Shown piece after piece: positions 56,532-64,000 of a stretch of 64,000 nucleotides of DNA. Location of the stretch: positions 150,503 to 214,502 of the forward strand of contig CAMYKK010000003.1 of assembly GCA_947258975.1 (NCBI GenBank), in the 5' to 3' direction. Under the pieces are notes generated by a model, which did not search any database, was not told the origin of the DNA, and worked only from the letters and a program-made list of their open reading frames with translations. The stretch is from an uncultured Gammaproteobacteria bacterium (GTDB lineage Bacteria > Pseudomonadota > Gammaproteobacteria > Arenicellales > JAANXG01). Both the position numbers and the translations under genes were made by a program. Numbering within the stretch: position 1 is the first letter of the stretch; each line of letters begins with the position of its first letter.

Positions 56532-57584
56532 ATGCCGGTTTCCAGGACGATTACAGTGTCTCTTGCGATGATTGCCACGGTGGTCATTTTTTATGTCCTT
56601 GCGGTGGGCAAGTCACTGCTCGTGCCGTTCGCAGTGGCAGTGATGATCTGGTACATCATCAATGCATTGAGCCGCTCGTACGGGCGATGGTTGCTGCGCG
56701 GCAGACGAAGCACGAACTGGGTAACGTTAATTCTGGCGTTGGTAACCATCATTCTGATCGCGGGAGTACTCGTGGACATGGTGCAGGAAAACATTGCCCA
56801 GGTCTCGGAGGCCGTTCCCGGCTATAGGCTCAATCTCGAACGGATGTTGGACAAGGTGATGATGTTGACCGGGTTGGAACAATTACCCAGCATCAGCCAA
56901 TTGACTGACCAGATTAAATTTGGCCCGGCGATATCGCAGTTGGTGGCGGCGCTTACCGGAGTTCTCGGTAATACTGGATTGATTCTCATCTATGTCGGGT
57001 TTTTGCTGGTCGAACAAAAGACTTTCTCCCGCAAACTGGATTATCTATTTACCGACCCGCAGAATCGTGCGTCCACAGAGAAATTGTTGTCTCAAATCCA
57101 ATCCGATATTCAGACCTACATCTCAATCAAAACACTCATGAGTCTGGTGACCGGATTGCTGAGCTATGGGATATTGATTGCGGTGGGGGTTGATTTCGCG
57201 GCATTCTGGGCGTTTACAATTTTCCTGCTTAACTATATTCCCACGATCGGCTCTATTGTTGCGACGGTATTTCCGGCGTTGCTGACACTGATTCAGTTCG
57301 ATAACGTATCTCCGTTTCTGGTCGTGGCCGTAGGCCTGACCGGGATTCAATTTTTCGTGGGTAACGTCGTGGAACCCAAGCTGATGGGCAACTCCCTCAA
57401 CCTTAGTCCGCTCGTCGTGCTATTGTCCTTGGTTCTGTGGGGCAGCGTCTGGGGTATTGCCGGGATGTTTCTGAGTGTGCCCATTACGGTCATAGCAATG
57501 ATCGTGCTGGCGAGCTTTGCCGGTACGCGGCCCATCGCCGTGTTGTTGTCGAAGGACGGTCGGCTGAAAAAGCTGGCGGAATGA
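56532..57584 (+). CDS. AI-2E/PerM family membrane protein
   Basis: The predicted protein is 350 aa from ATG 56532. It has about eight hydrophobic segments and the family motifs GFLLVEQKTF, LLNYIPTIGSIVATVFP, FFVGNVVEPKLMGNSLNLSP and LSVPITVIAM. Relatives transport AI-2, ions or unknown solutes. The convergent ctpA gene lies beyond a shared hairpin. Confidence 0.88.
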   Translation: MPVSRTITVSLAMIATVVIFYVLAVGKSLLVPFAVAVMIWYIINALSRSYGRWLLRGRRSTNWVTLILALVTIILIAGVLVDMVQENIAQVSEAVPGYRLNLERMLDKVMMLTGLEQLPSISQLTDQIKFGPAISQLVAALTGVLGNTGLILIYVGFLLVEQKTFSRKLDYLFTDPQNRASTEKLLSQIQSDIQTYISIKTLMSLVTGLLSYGILIAVGVDFAAFWAFTIFLLNYIPTIGSIVATVFPALLTLIQFDNVSPFLVVAVGLTGIQFFVGNVVEPKLMGNSLNLSPLVVLLSLVLWGSVWGIAGMFLSVPITVIAMIVLASFAGTRPIAVLLSKDGRLKKLAE

Positions 57585-57646
57585 GCGCTTATTCTACGAC
57601 CGCGATTGGTTCTCACACATCTGCGCTTGGCCTGCGCTCGACAGAA

Positions 57647-57684
57647 GAAAACGGGACGGAGTTCTCACACTTGGTCCCGTTCTC
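57647..57684. terminator. Bidirectional hairpin between perM-like gene and ctpA
   Basis: GAAAACGGGAC and GTCCCGTTCTC form an 11-bp stem with one mismatch and a 16-base loop. It lies between convergent genes, and A- and T-richer flanks suit a two-way intrinsic terminator. Confidence 0.6.
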
Positions 57685-57756
57685 GTCGTTCTAGCCGGCA
57701 TATCTCGACAGGACCCCAACGCCGGCGTGAGGAATGCGGGCCGGGACCGGCGCCAC

Positions 57757-59073
57757 TCAACCGGCGGTTTTTCCGCTCACGATATTGACGCCTTTGAGCA
57801 GGTTCAATGCTTCACGCAATTGAAAGTCGTCAGCGATGGACGGTTTCTTCTTCGTCTCAGCACTTGCGTCAGCGGCATCTTCGTCGCCATTCTCATTCTT
57901 GAGATGACGGGCAAGGTCCTCCTCGCGGATGCGTCGTGATCCGCGGCGCTCTTCTTTTGCAACCTGCAGATCCTCCACCACCACGTCGGGCACGATGCCG
58001 GACGCCTGAATGGAACGATCCTTGGGGGTGTAATAGCGTGCGGTAGTGATCTTTAGCGCCGCGCCGTTATTCATCGGCAGAATGGTCTGTACAGAGCCTT
58101 TACCGAACGTTTTGGTTCCCAAAATGATTGCGCGTTTGTGATCCTGTAACGCGCCGGCGACGATCTCCGATGCGGATGCCGAACCGCCGTTCACCAACAC
58201 TACCATCGGGGTATCGTCGAGATAGTCGGTGGGTGTGGCGGTAAACTTGAGTTGTGAATCCTCGATTCTCCCCTTGGTGGTGACTATTAAGCCCTTGGAC
58301 AGAAATGTGTCGCTGACTGCGACGGCCCCGTTCAGTACACCGCCCGGGTTATTTCGCAGATCCAGCACCAATCCGTCTAATTTGCCACCTGCCTTCTTCT
58401 TCAATTTCCCCAGTTCGCGGCGTACGGTGTCGGCGGTGGTGGACTGAAACTGGGTGATTCGCAGGTAACCGTAGCCGTCCTCCAAGATATTGCTGCGGAC
58501 GCTGGCGATCTTTATCACCGCGCGCGTGAGCACGAACTCCAAAGGTTGCGGTTCATCTTCACGCACGACGGTAAGCTTTATTTTGGTGTTCGGCTTGCCG
58601 CGCATCCGGCGCACCGCCTCACTAAGCGTCATTCCCTTGACCGGAGTGTCATCCAGTCTGGTGATGAGGTCGCCGGCCTTGAGTCCCGCATGATCTGCGG
58701 GCGTATCGTCAATCGGCGCCACCACCTTGACAAAGCCGTTCTCCATCGTGACTTCAATGCCAAGTCCCCCAAATTTGCCCTCAGTGCCGATACGAACCTC
58801 TTTAAAAGATTCCGGATCGAGATATGCGGAATGGGGATCGAGGCCGGACAACATACCGTGGATCGCGTCAACCAAGAGTTTGTCGTCCTTGACGGTTTCG
58901 ACATAATCACTTTTGATTTTACCGAAAACTTCCGTGAACACCTTTAGTTCGTCCAGCGGCAGGGGCTGCAGAGCCTCCTGGCGTTTGGCCTGGACGTCGC
59001 GATAGAACGTCGCTCCGACGCCTATAGACGCACCTAAGGCCAATATAAGAAAGTAATGAGCTAATTTTTTCAT
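57757..59073 (-). CDS. ctpA: C-terminal processing peptidase (S41)
   Basis: The 438-aa protein has a signal/anchor (MKKLAHYFLILALGASIGVG), a PDZ domain (GGLGIEVTMENGFVKV, GLKAGDLITRLDD) and the S41 core with catalytic Ser in GGSASASEIVAG and Lys in GTKTFGKGSVQT. It is a periplasmic Ser-Lys protease that trims proteins at the C-terminus. It lies 55 bp downstream of envC on the same strand. Confidence 0.94.
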   Translation of the reverse strand: MKKLAHYFLILALGASIGVGATFYRDVQAKRQEALQPLPLDELKVFTEVFGKIKSDYVETVKDDKLLVDAIHGMLSGLDPHSAYLDPESFKEVRIGTEGKFGGLGIEVTMENGFVKVVAPIDDTPADHAGLKAGDLITRLDDTPVKGMTLSEAVRRMRGKPNTKIKLTVVREDEPQPLEFVLTRAVIKIASVRSNILEDGYGYLRITQFQSTTADTVRRELGKLKKKAGGKLDGLVLDLRNNPGGVLNGAVAVSDTFLSKGLIVTTKGRIEDSQLKFTATPTDYLDDTPMVVLVNGGSASASEIVAGALQDHKRAIILGTKTFGKGSVQTILPMNNGAALKITTARYYTPKDRSIQASGIVPDVVVEDLQVAKEERRGSRRIREEDLARHLKNENGDEDAADASAETKKKPSIADDFQLREALNLLKGVNIVSGKTAG

Positions 59074-59128
59074 ACTGCTAGTCTCCCGTCGCGCGGACGT
59101 TTACTCGGGCCACGTCGTGATGGTGATC

Positions 59129-60292
59129 TCATTTTGCGGCGCACCAAATCAGCGGATTGCGTGGTTTTCCTTTGTACCTGATCTCAAAATATAATCCGGC
59201 CTCCGTCAAACCGCCACTGGTGCCCACTGCGGCGACCGGTTCTCCGGTCTCGACCCAATCTCCAACCTGTTTGTATAACACCTTGTTATGGCTGTACAAA
59301 CTCATGTAACCGTCGCTATGGTCAATGATTAATAATAACCCAAATCCACGCAGCCAATCGGCAAATGCGATTCGGCCATGGAAGACGGCGCGCACCGCCT
59401 GGTCTTCTCGGGCGTTTAGGAACAACCCATTCCAACGCATATTACCCTTTTTGGGCTGATCGAAGCGTGCGCCGATCCGGCCGCGCACCGGCAGATGAAG
59501 TTTTCCTTTCATCTGGCTGAATCGCATGTCCGCCCTGAGCTCGGTTGGAACATCCCGCATCAGCGCCGATAACTCGTCAAGTAATCGCTGCAGGCGGTGT
59601 TCGTTGCGGCGCAACGATTCCAGTTCCTGGCCCTGGTCGACAATGCGTTGCTCGAGCCGGCCGATCAACCGCTCTCGTTCACGGCGGCGCTCTTGCAAGG
59701 TCTTTTGGCTATGTACTTGAGACTTCTCTAGTTCGTGAAGTTCCCGGTGTTCAGTGTCCAGACGCTCCTTCAAGCGTTGTAACGTCGCCAGCGTCTCATT
59801 GATCTGCTCGATCTGACGCGTGCGGGCGCGGGCGAAATAGCGATAATAGGTAATGGCCCGCCCTAGCCTGGTCGGGTCCTCCTGATTGAGCAGCATCTTG
59901 ATGTATCCCTGACGCCCCATGACGAATGTGGCGTAAACGAGGCGTCCGAAGTTATCGGTTTGTCGTGACAGACGCTGTTGATGACGTTGATAATCGGCAG
60001 CCAGCCACTGGATGCGTTGGCTTCTTTGTTGGAGTTGTGTGCGTGTGTTGCGCAGCTTGGCGTTGATAGCCGCAATCTCCCGTTCGGTGGCGTTCAATGC
60101 CTCCCGGGTGGTGTCCCGCTGGCTTTTGTCCCGTTCGATGTCGGCCGTCAGGGACCGAATTTTGCCCCGCAGGCGCTCCAACTGCGCCGCATACGTTTGT
60201 TCCTCGGCACCGACCGACACCCGCGGTTGCCCAGCGCAAAGGGCCGCCGCCAACAATGCCGCGCTGAACGTGTTGACAATCAGGGAGCGCAT
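59129..60292 (-). CDS. envC: Murein hydrolase activator EnvC
   Basis: The predicted protein is 387 aa from ATG 60292. A signal peptide (ending about VSVGA) and a long coiled coil (about 30-260) precede a LytM/M23 domain. That domain has NGLFLNA and LYFEIR where active enzymes have zinc ligands, which fits an activator without catalysis. EnvC activates amidases at the septum. It should be co-transcribed with ctpA. Confidence 0.92.
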   Translation of the reverse strand: MRSLIVNTFSAALLAAALCAGQPRVSVGAEEQTYAAQLERLRGKIRSLTADIERDKSQRDTTREALNATEREIAAINAKLRNTRTQLQQRSQRIQWLAADYQRHQQRLSRQTDNFGRLVYATFVMGRQGYIKMLLNQEDPTRLGRAITYYRYFARARTRQIEQINETLATLQRLKERLDTEHRELHELEKSQVHSQKTLQERRRERERLIGRLEQRIVDQGQELESLRRNEHRLQRLLDELSALMRDVPTELRADMRFSQMKGKLHLPVRGRIGARFDQPKKGNMRWNGLFLNAREDQAVRAVFHGRIAFADWLRGFGLLLIIDHSDGYMSLYSHNKVLYKQVGDWVETGEPVAAVGTSGGLTEAGLYFEIRYKGKPRNPLIWCAAK

Positions 60293-60301
60293 GGATCTTA
60301 T

Positions 60302-60343
60302 ATTATACAAAGAGGTTTTATGTTAAATATATTAGTGTATAAT
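60302..60343. promoter_or_regulatory. Mirror-image -10 boxes between envC and arsR-like gene
   Basis: ATTATAC (60302-60308) and GTATAAT (60337-60343) are perfect inverted copies, giving a TATAAT box on each strand. The space between is AT-rich. It could be a shared operator or two divergent promoters; -35 boxes are weak. Confidence 0.5.
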
Positions 60344-60386
60344 CGAGTTCTAATAGACTTTCGTATTCGTTTAAGGGTCGAGTTCT

Positions 60387-60749
60387 ATGAGCAACTCAAA
60401 ATCCAGCGCCGATGATGCTTCCTCCGTCAACAGCACAGCGGAAATGCTGCTCGCCAGTGAGGCGGACATACATCATGCGTCGCGATCGCTCAAGGCGATG
60501 GCGCACCCACTAAGACTCAAGATCCTGTGTATCCTGGGTGGTGCCAAGGAAACCAGTGTGCAGGATCTCGTCGATATGGTCGGTACGTCGCAAAGCAACA
60601 TCTCCCAGCACCTCTCGATCCTGCGAGATAAGGGAATTCTGGAATCCCGCAAAGACGCCAATAAAGTGTATTACCGCATCGGAGATCAACGGATTTTACG
60701 GCTCATGGAATCCATGCGCTTGGCGTTCTGCACGTCTCCAGATCTTTGA
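60387..60749 (+). CDS. ArsR-family regulator with SqrR/BigR-like cysteine pair
   Basis: The 120-aa protein is a winged-helix ArsR member: MAHPLRLKILCILG, LVDMVGTSQSNISQHLSILRDKG and VYYRIGD. Cys48 lies in RLKILC and Cys115 in RLAFC, the same positions as the dithiol of persulfide sensors SqrR and BigR. The canonical metal box ELCVCD is absent. A rhodanese gene lies 141 bp downstream. Persulfide sensing is inference. Confidence 0.85.
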   Translation: MSNSKSSADDASSVNSTAEMLLASEADIHHASRSLKAMAHPLRLKILCILGGAKETSVQDLVDMVGTSQSNISQHLSILRDKGILESRKDANKVYYRIGDQRILRLMESMRLAFCTSPDL

Positions 60750-60890
60750 CCAATATATCCGGTCCGGTTGCCGCCTGTTACGCCGCGGCCGTCCACCTCC
60801 GGGCGCATCGCTATTGCTGAGCGTGTCTATAACCGGTAATCTGCCCGCCGTTTCCAAATTTGCCGGAAAGCTGGTTTATCGAGTCCCTGG

Positions 60891-61307
60891 ATGACTGCCC
60901 AATTCGTCATTGACAACTGGTATTTGTTTGCGATGGCCGCCGCAATCATTGTAATGCTGTTGCTGGAGCCTATTCGCCAGCGCGCCTCCGGTATTCGTTC
61001 CGTGGGTGCTTTGGAGTTGCCTGCCTTGCTTCGCGACGACGCGGTAATTCTAGACGTCAGCGAGCCCCATGAGTTCAAAAAATCCCGTATTCCAAATTCC
61101 GTCAACGTTCCTCTTAAGAAATTATCCGGAGATCTGGGTAAGCTGGGAAAGAGCAAAAACAAGACCATAGTGATAATTTGCCGCGCGGGTAACCGTTCGG
61201 CGGCTGCCGCTCGATTGCTTACGAAACAAGGTTTTGAGAGCGTGTACACCCTGGCAGGTGGACTGCTTGCCTGGGAGAAAGAAAAGTTTCCGATGGAAAG
61301 AGGTTAG
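60891..61307 (+). CDS. Membrane-anchored rhodanese-like protein
   Basis: The 138-aa protein has one N-terminal membrane helix (WYLFAMAAAIIVMLLLE) and a rhodanese domain with active loop CRAGNRS and HEFKKSRIPNSVNVP. It resembles YibN and would move sulfane sulfur at the membrane. It heads the rhodanese-secB-gpsA run. Confidence 0.9.
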   Translation: MTAQFVIDNWYLFAMAAAIIVMLLLEPIRQRASGIRSVGALELPALLRDDAVILDVSEPHEFKKSRIPNSVNVPLKKLSGDLGKLGKSKNKTIVIICRAGNRSAAAARLLTKQGFESVYTLAGGLLAWEKEKFPMERG

Positions 61308-61331
61308 ATCCAATCCTAAAGGTAGCCCGTC

Positions 61332-61877
61332 ATGGCAGAGCAAGAATACAGTGAGGCAAAATTTGGAATAAGAAAAATATACCTCAAGGACGTGTCCTTT
61401 GAATCACCCCAAGCACCGCAAATCTTTGTGCAACCCGACGTTACGCCCAAGATCGATGTCCAGATCCGCATCGGGCACACTGTGTTAAACAAAGAGGCCG
61501 GATTTTATGAGGTTGTATTGACGATGACGGTAACCGCGAAGTCCGGCGACCAGACTACTTTTTTGATAGAGGCGCAACAAGCCGGGGTATTCGAAATCAT
61601 GGGAATCAGCGAGCAAGAGCTTCCGTTGGCATTGGAGGTGGCGTGTCCCAACACACTCCTGCCTTTTGCCCGCGAAGCGGTGTCTGATTTCGTGGCAAAG
61701 GGAGGATTTCCGCAACTCCTGGTTAATCCAGTGAACTTCGAGGCCCTGTATGTGCAAAAACAGCGACAGGTGGAGGAACAGGCGTCTACCCCTCCAGATC
61801 AGGCAGAGGGAGCGGAAGCCGACGCGGTCAAACCCAAGGATCCCCATTCGTCGCAAAACAAAACCACGCGTGCTTGA
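61332..61877 (+). CDS. secB: Export chaperone SecB
   Basis: The 181-aa protein has the SecB core (IRKIYLKDVSFESPQAP, VTAKSGDQTTFLIEAQQAGVF, CPNTLLPFAREAVSDFVAKGGFP) and an Ala/Pro-rich tail slightly longer than usual. It holds preproteins unfolded and hands them to SecA. Confidence 0.96.
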   Translation: MAEQEYSEAKFGIRKIYLKDVSFESPQAPQIFVQPDVTPKIDVQIRIGHTVLNKEAGFYEVVLTMTVTAKSGDQTTFLIEAQQAGVFEIMGISEQELPLALEVACPNTLLPFAREAVSDFVAKGGFPQLLVNPVNFEALYVQKQRQVEEQASTPPDQAEGAEADAVKPKDPHSSQNKTTRA

Positions 61878-61913
61878 ATCAGCGCGCACAGATTTCTCGT
61901 TACCAGTTGATCA

Positions 61914-62939
61914 ATGTCAGAACCAAAGCCGTCGACGGCTGTAAATTCCGTCGTCGTGCTCGGGACTGGTTCCTGGGGTACGGCATTGGCCGTACTCTTG
62001 GCCCGCAATAATGTGCGGGTATTCCTATGGGGACATGATCGCGAAGAACTAGCGCGGGTGGCCGCGGAGCGGGAAAACCAAACCTATCTTCCGGGCGTGC
62101 CGCTACCGGAATCGATCCGTGTCGATTCCGATCTGGATCGTTTGGTTGGAGACAACGACCAAATTCTGGTTGTTGTGCCCAGTCACGCTTTCCGGGAGAC
62201 GATCTCAAGAATCGGAAGCGCGCGCGCCGAACGCGATGGCTTGATCGTGGCGTGGGGCACGAAAGGATTCGACCCGATCCGGGGGGTCTTGCTAAGCGAC
62301 GTGGTGACGGAGCTGCTTGGCACCACGGTATCGCGAGCAGTCATATCTGGACCCAGCTTCGCCAACGAAGTCGCCAAGGCGTTACCGACGGCACTGACGG
62401 TGGCGTCGGACGACGCAGCTATCGCGCATCGAGTGGCAGCCTGGTTGCGCAATGATCGCGTACGGGTTTACACCAATGACGATATGGCCGGCGTGCAACT
62501 CGGTGGCGCCATCAAGAACGTAATGGCGGTCGCCGCGGGGATAAGCGATGGCCTCGGATTTGGCGCCAATGCCCGCGCGGCGTTGATCACGCGGGGATTG
62601 GCGGAGATGAACCGTCTGGGTGTCGCACTCGGTGGTAAGCAACCGACCTTCATGGGATTGACTGGGGTCGGGGACTTGATCCTTACCTGCACGGATAACC
62701 AATCCCGAAACCGCCGTGTCGGTATCGGTCTTGGGCAGGGCAAGTCATTGCAGCGCGTGCTCGCCGAGATCGGTCAGGAAGCCGAGGGCGTAAAGACAGT
62801 CCGTGAGTTGTATGTCATGGCAAAAAGCCTGGATGTGGAGATGCCCATCACCGAACAGGTCTACCAGGTGATCTACCAGGAACGGTCGCCACAAAAGGCG
62901 GTCGAGGAGCTGTTCGGACGCGAACCCAAAGCCGAATAG
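61914..62939 (+). CDS. gpsA: Glycerol-3-phosphate dehydrogenase [NAD(P)+]
   Basis: The 341-aa protein has VVVLGTGSWGTALAVLLA, SGPSFANEVAKALPTA, LGGAIKNVMAVAAGISDG (catalytic Lys) and GLTGVGDLILTCTDNQSRN. It makes sn-glycerol-3-phosphate for phospholipids. It is the last gene of the run, 36 bp after secB. Confidence 0.96.
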   Translation: MSEPKPSTAVNSVVVLGTGSWGTALAVLLARNNVRVFLWGHDREELARVAAERENQTYLPGVPLPESIRVDSDLDRLVGDNDQILVVVPSHAFRETISRIGSARAERDGLIVAWGTKGFDPIRGVLLSDVVTELLGTTVSRAVISGPSFANEVAKALPTALTVASDDAAIAHRVAAWLRNDRVRVYTNDDMAGVQLGGAIKNVMAVAAGISDGLGFGANARAALITRGLAEMNRLGVALGGKQPTFMGLTGVGDLILTCTDNQSRNRRVGIGLGQGKSLQRVLAEIGQEAEGVKTVRELYVMAKSLDVEMPITEQVYQVIYQERSPQKAVEELFGREPKAE

Positions 62940-63251
62940 AGTTAATGGGGGCAATAACAAACCTAATGGGAGAATGCTTCATCACCCCCCGGCAATCGTT
63001 ATCTTCTGCTCCGCGACAACAAAATTGATATAAGTCAATATTCGATTACGGACTCGTATGCTATGTAAACATGAGCACCTGCACCGACAAGGAACACGCA
63101 GGCGCGGTTACGGAGAACTGAAACATATCAAACGCTGCAAAACAGAGTATTTCGCTAACCTCGATCCAAAGCCGGCGAGAATCTCTGTGTCCGTTTTCAA
63201 GAAACCTGGAACGGTCGAGTTGGTCGCGGCTGTTTTTACAAGGGGGAGATA
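62940..63251. other. Regulatory spacer upstream of the DsrC-like gene
   Basis: 312 bp with no supported gene; the 64-codon ORF at 63058 runs over the DsrC-like ribosome site and has no family features. An FNR-like palindrome lies at 63025-63038, with TATGCT/TATGTA about 30 bp downstream. Confidence 0.5.
63025..63038 (+). promoter_or_regulatory. FNR/ANR-like binding site
   Basis: TTGATATAAGTCAA matches TTGAT-N4-ATCAA at nine of ten conserved positions. The centre at 63031.5 puts a class II start near 63073, with TATGTA at the expected -10 place. Redox control of the DsrC-like gene is inference. Confidence 0.45.
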
Positions 63252-63605
63252 ATGTCTATTGAAGTGAACGGTAAGGTGATCGAGATCGATGAAGAGGGTT
63301 ATCTCGTTGATCGGGAAGATTGGTCCGAGGACGTGTCTGAAGCCATCGCTAACCGTGACGGTATAGATTTAAAAGATGAACACATGGGGCTGGTCGATTA
63401 TTTTCGCGATTATTACGAAGAACATCAGGTTCATCCCACCATGCATGTGCTCGTACAACGGCTTGGTGGCAAGATCGGAGAGAAGTTCCATGAGCACAAG
63501 GAGTATGAGAAGTTTCTCTATATGTTGTTCCCCACCGACCCTGTTTCCGAGTTATGCAAATTGGCCGGATTACCCAAGCCGTTACCTTCCGAGCACGATG
63601 GCTAA
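63252..63605 (+). CDS. DsrC/TusE-family protein lacking the C-terminal cysteine
   Basis: The 117-aa protein has the DsrC fold features EVNGKVIEIDEEGYLVD, DWSEDV, YFRDYYEEHQVHP and FPTDPVSELCKLAGLPKP. In DsrC the chain ends GLPKP-TGC-V with the swinging CysA; here it ends LPSEHDG. Only the second Cys (Cys102, CysB position) remains. GGGGGAG precedes the ATG. It lies 158 bp before dsrA, so a sulfur-relay or regulatory role in Dsr metabolism is likely, but not as a normal DsrC persulfide carrier. Confidence 0.85.
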   Translation: MSIEVNGKVIEIDEEGYLVDREDWSEDVSEAIANRDGIDLKDEHMGLVDYFRDYYEEHQVHPTMHVLVQRLGGKIGEKFHEHKEYEKFLYMLFPTDPVSELCKLAGLPKPLPSEHDG

Positions 63606-63620
63606 CGCTTTCCAACCATG

Positions 63621-63637
63621 CGGCGCTTAAGGCGCCG
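63621..63637. terminator. Hairpin between the DsrC-like gene and dsrA
   Basis: CGGCGC-TTAAG-GCGCCG is a perfect six-pair stem 15 bp after the DsrC-like stop. No T-run follows, so it may be a processing or attenuation site. Confidence 0.4.
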
Positions 63638-63763
63638 GTCTGTTGGCGGCAAAAAGGTACGGCCTTGTTTTAATGACGTATGCTCATCCCCGGTTCCGCT
63701 CGTGCGATCGCCGGTGTTTGCGTTTAGGGCATAAATAACCTCAGCTTGAGTAGGAGGCTGTTG

Positions 63764-64000
63764 ATGGCTAAGAAAGAAGACGATAAAGGAACGAACCCGG
63801 GATTAAACACCCCGTTGCTGGATCAACTGGAGGGGGGGCCGTGGCCCAGTTTCGTCTCTGACCTCAAACAGTGGTCAGAAACCAAACCCCAGGTGGCGCA
63901 GCTGTTGAATCAACTCGAGGAATCCTACGAGAACCGATGGAACTACTGGACCGGCACCGTTCTGAACGTATCAGGTTATGGCGGCGGCGTCATTGCACGC
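63764..64000 (+). CDS. dsrA: Dissimilatory (reverse) sulfite reductase alpha subunit, cut by window edge
   Basis: This frame is not in the ORF track because it runs off the right edge. ATG 63764 has AGGAGG seven bases upstream. The 79 visible residues include TPLLDQLEGGPWPSFVSDLK, then LLNQLEESYENRWNYW and VSGYGGGVIAR, the DsrA N-terminus. The siroheme and Fe-S motifs are beyond the window. In gammaproteobacteria DsrAB runs in the oxidative direction on stored sulfur; direction cannot be read from this fragment. Confidence 0.88.
   Translation, partial: MAKKEDDKGTNPGLNTPLLDQLEGGPWPSFVSDLKQWSETKPQVAQLLNQLEESYENRWNYWTGTVLNVSGYGGGVIAR

Noticed and set aside
63058-63252. 64-codon plus-strand ORF before the DsrC-like gene
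   Set aside because: It covers the likely promoter and ribosome site of the next gene and shows no family features.

Overview
The window reads as chromosomal DNA of a sulfur-oxidising gammaproteobacterium. The evidence is the set of conserved gammaproteobacterial blocks (yrfG|nudE-cysQ, dapF-DUF484-xerC, DUF971-ubiE-ubiJ-ubiB, iscR-sufBCDS, rhodanese-secB-gpsA, envC-ctpA) together with the start of a dissimilatory sulfite reductase alpha gene (dsrA) at the right edge, just downstream of a DsrC/TusE-like gene. A membrane pyrophosphatase and a pyrophosphate-type phosphofructokinase face each other, an arrangement of functions known from methanotrophs and from thiotrophic symbionts. No rRNA, tRNA, CRISPR array, phage or intact insertion sequence was seen.

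Layout. 1-7 kb is an accessory stretch, mostly on the minus strand: a left-truncated dynamin-like GTPase that the ORF track misses, an EF-hand protein, a class III cyclase with an SRPBCC-like front end, a sulfotransferase with a patatin phospholipase, and a PilZ protein. 7-15.3 kb is on the plus strand: a small FmdB-like protein, a DUF6817-like protein, a secreted GlcG/HbpS protein, a His/Arg-rich exported protein, a drug/metabolite transporter, a P-loop ATPase, and a tightly coupled four-gene acyl-CoA operon (MaoC, MmgE/PrpD, acyl-CoA dehydrogenase, CaiB) whose last gene is broken. 15.3-30 kb holds a tandem-repeat patch, an OmpA-like porin, mmsA and ald, a zinc peptidase, a second EamA transporter, mtgA, an exported MsrB, a HELIHL peptidase and a double-headed HAD protein.

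30-45 kb is housekeeping: a dihydrolipoyl-dehydrogenase-like flavoprotein, zapE, a SpoIIAA-like protein, rraA, the yrfG/nudE/cysQ divergon, a methyltransferase, dapF-DUF484-xerC, then hppA and pfp. 45-57.6 kb carries hemB, the late ubiquinone genes, and an iscR-suf Fe-S assembly operon with a recognisable IscR type 1 site in its promoter. 57.7-64 kb carries ctpA and envC, an ArsR regulator with the cysteine pair of persulfide sensors, rhodanese-secB-gpsA, the DsrC-like gene and dsrA.

Functional picture. Sulfur oxidation through reverse Dsr needs siroheme and Fe-S clusters; hemB (tetrapyrrole), suf (Fe-S) and persulfide-handling genes (rhodanese, ArsR) lie in the same 20 kb. The pyrophosphatase and PPi-phosphofructokinase can conserve the energy of pyrophosphate. 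A dispersed repeat with a CCTGCG-CGTAGT-CGCAGG hairpin core occurs at least four times; one copy forms the tail of mtgA and one abuts the hppA stop. No clearly new multi-gene system was found. The most unusual items are the DsrC paralogue lacking its terminal cysteine, the tandem HAD protein with a DWH motif, the interrupted caiB gene and the repeat family.
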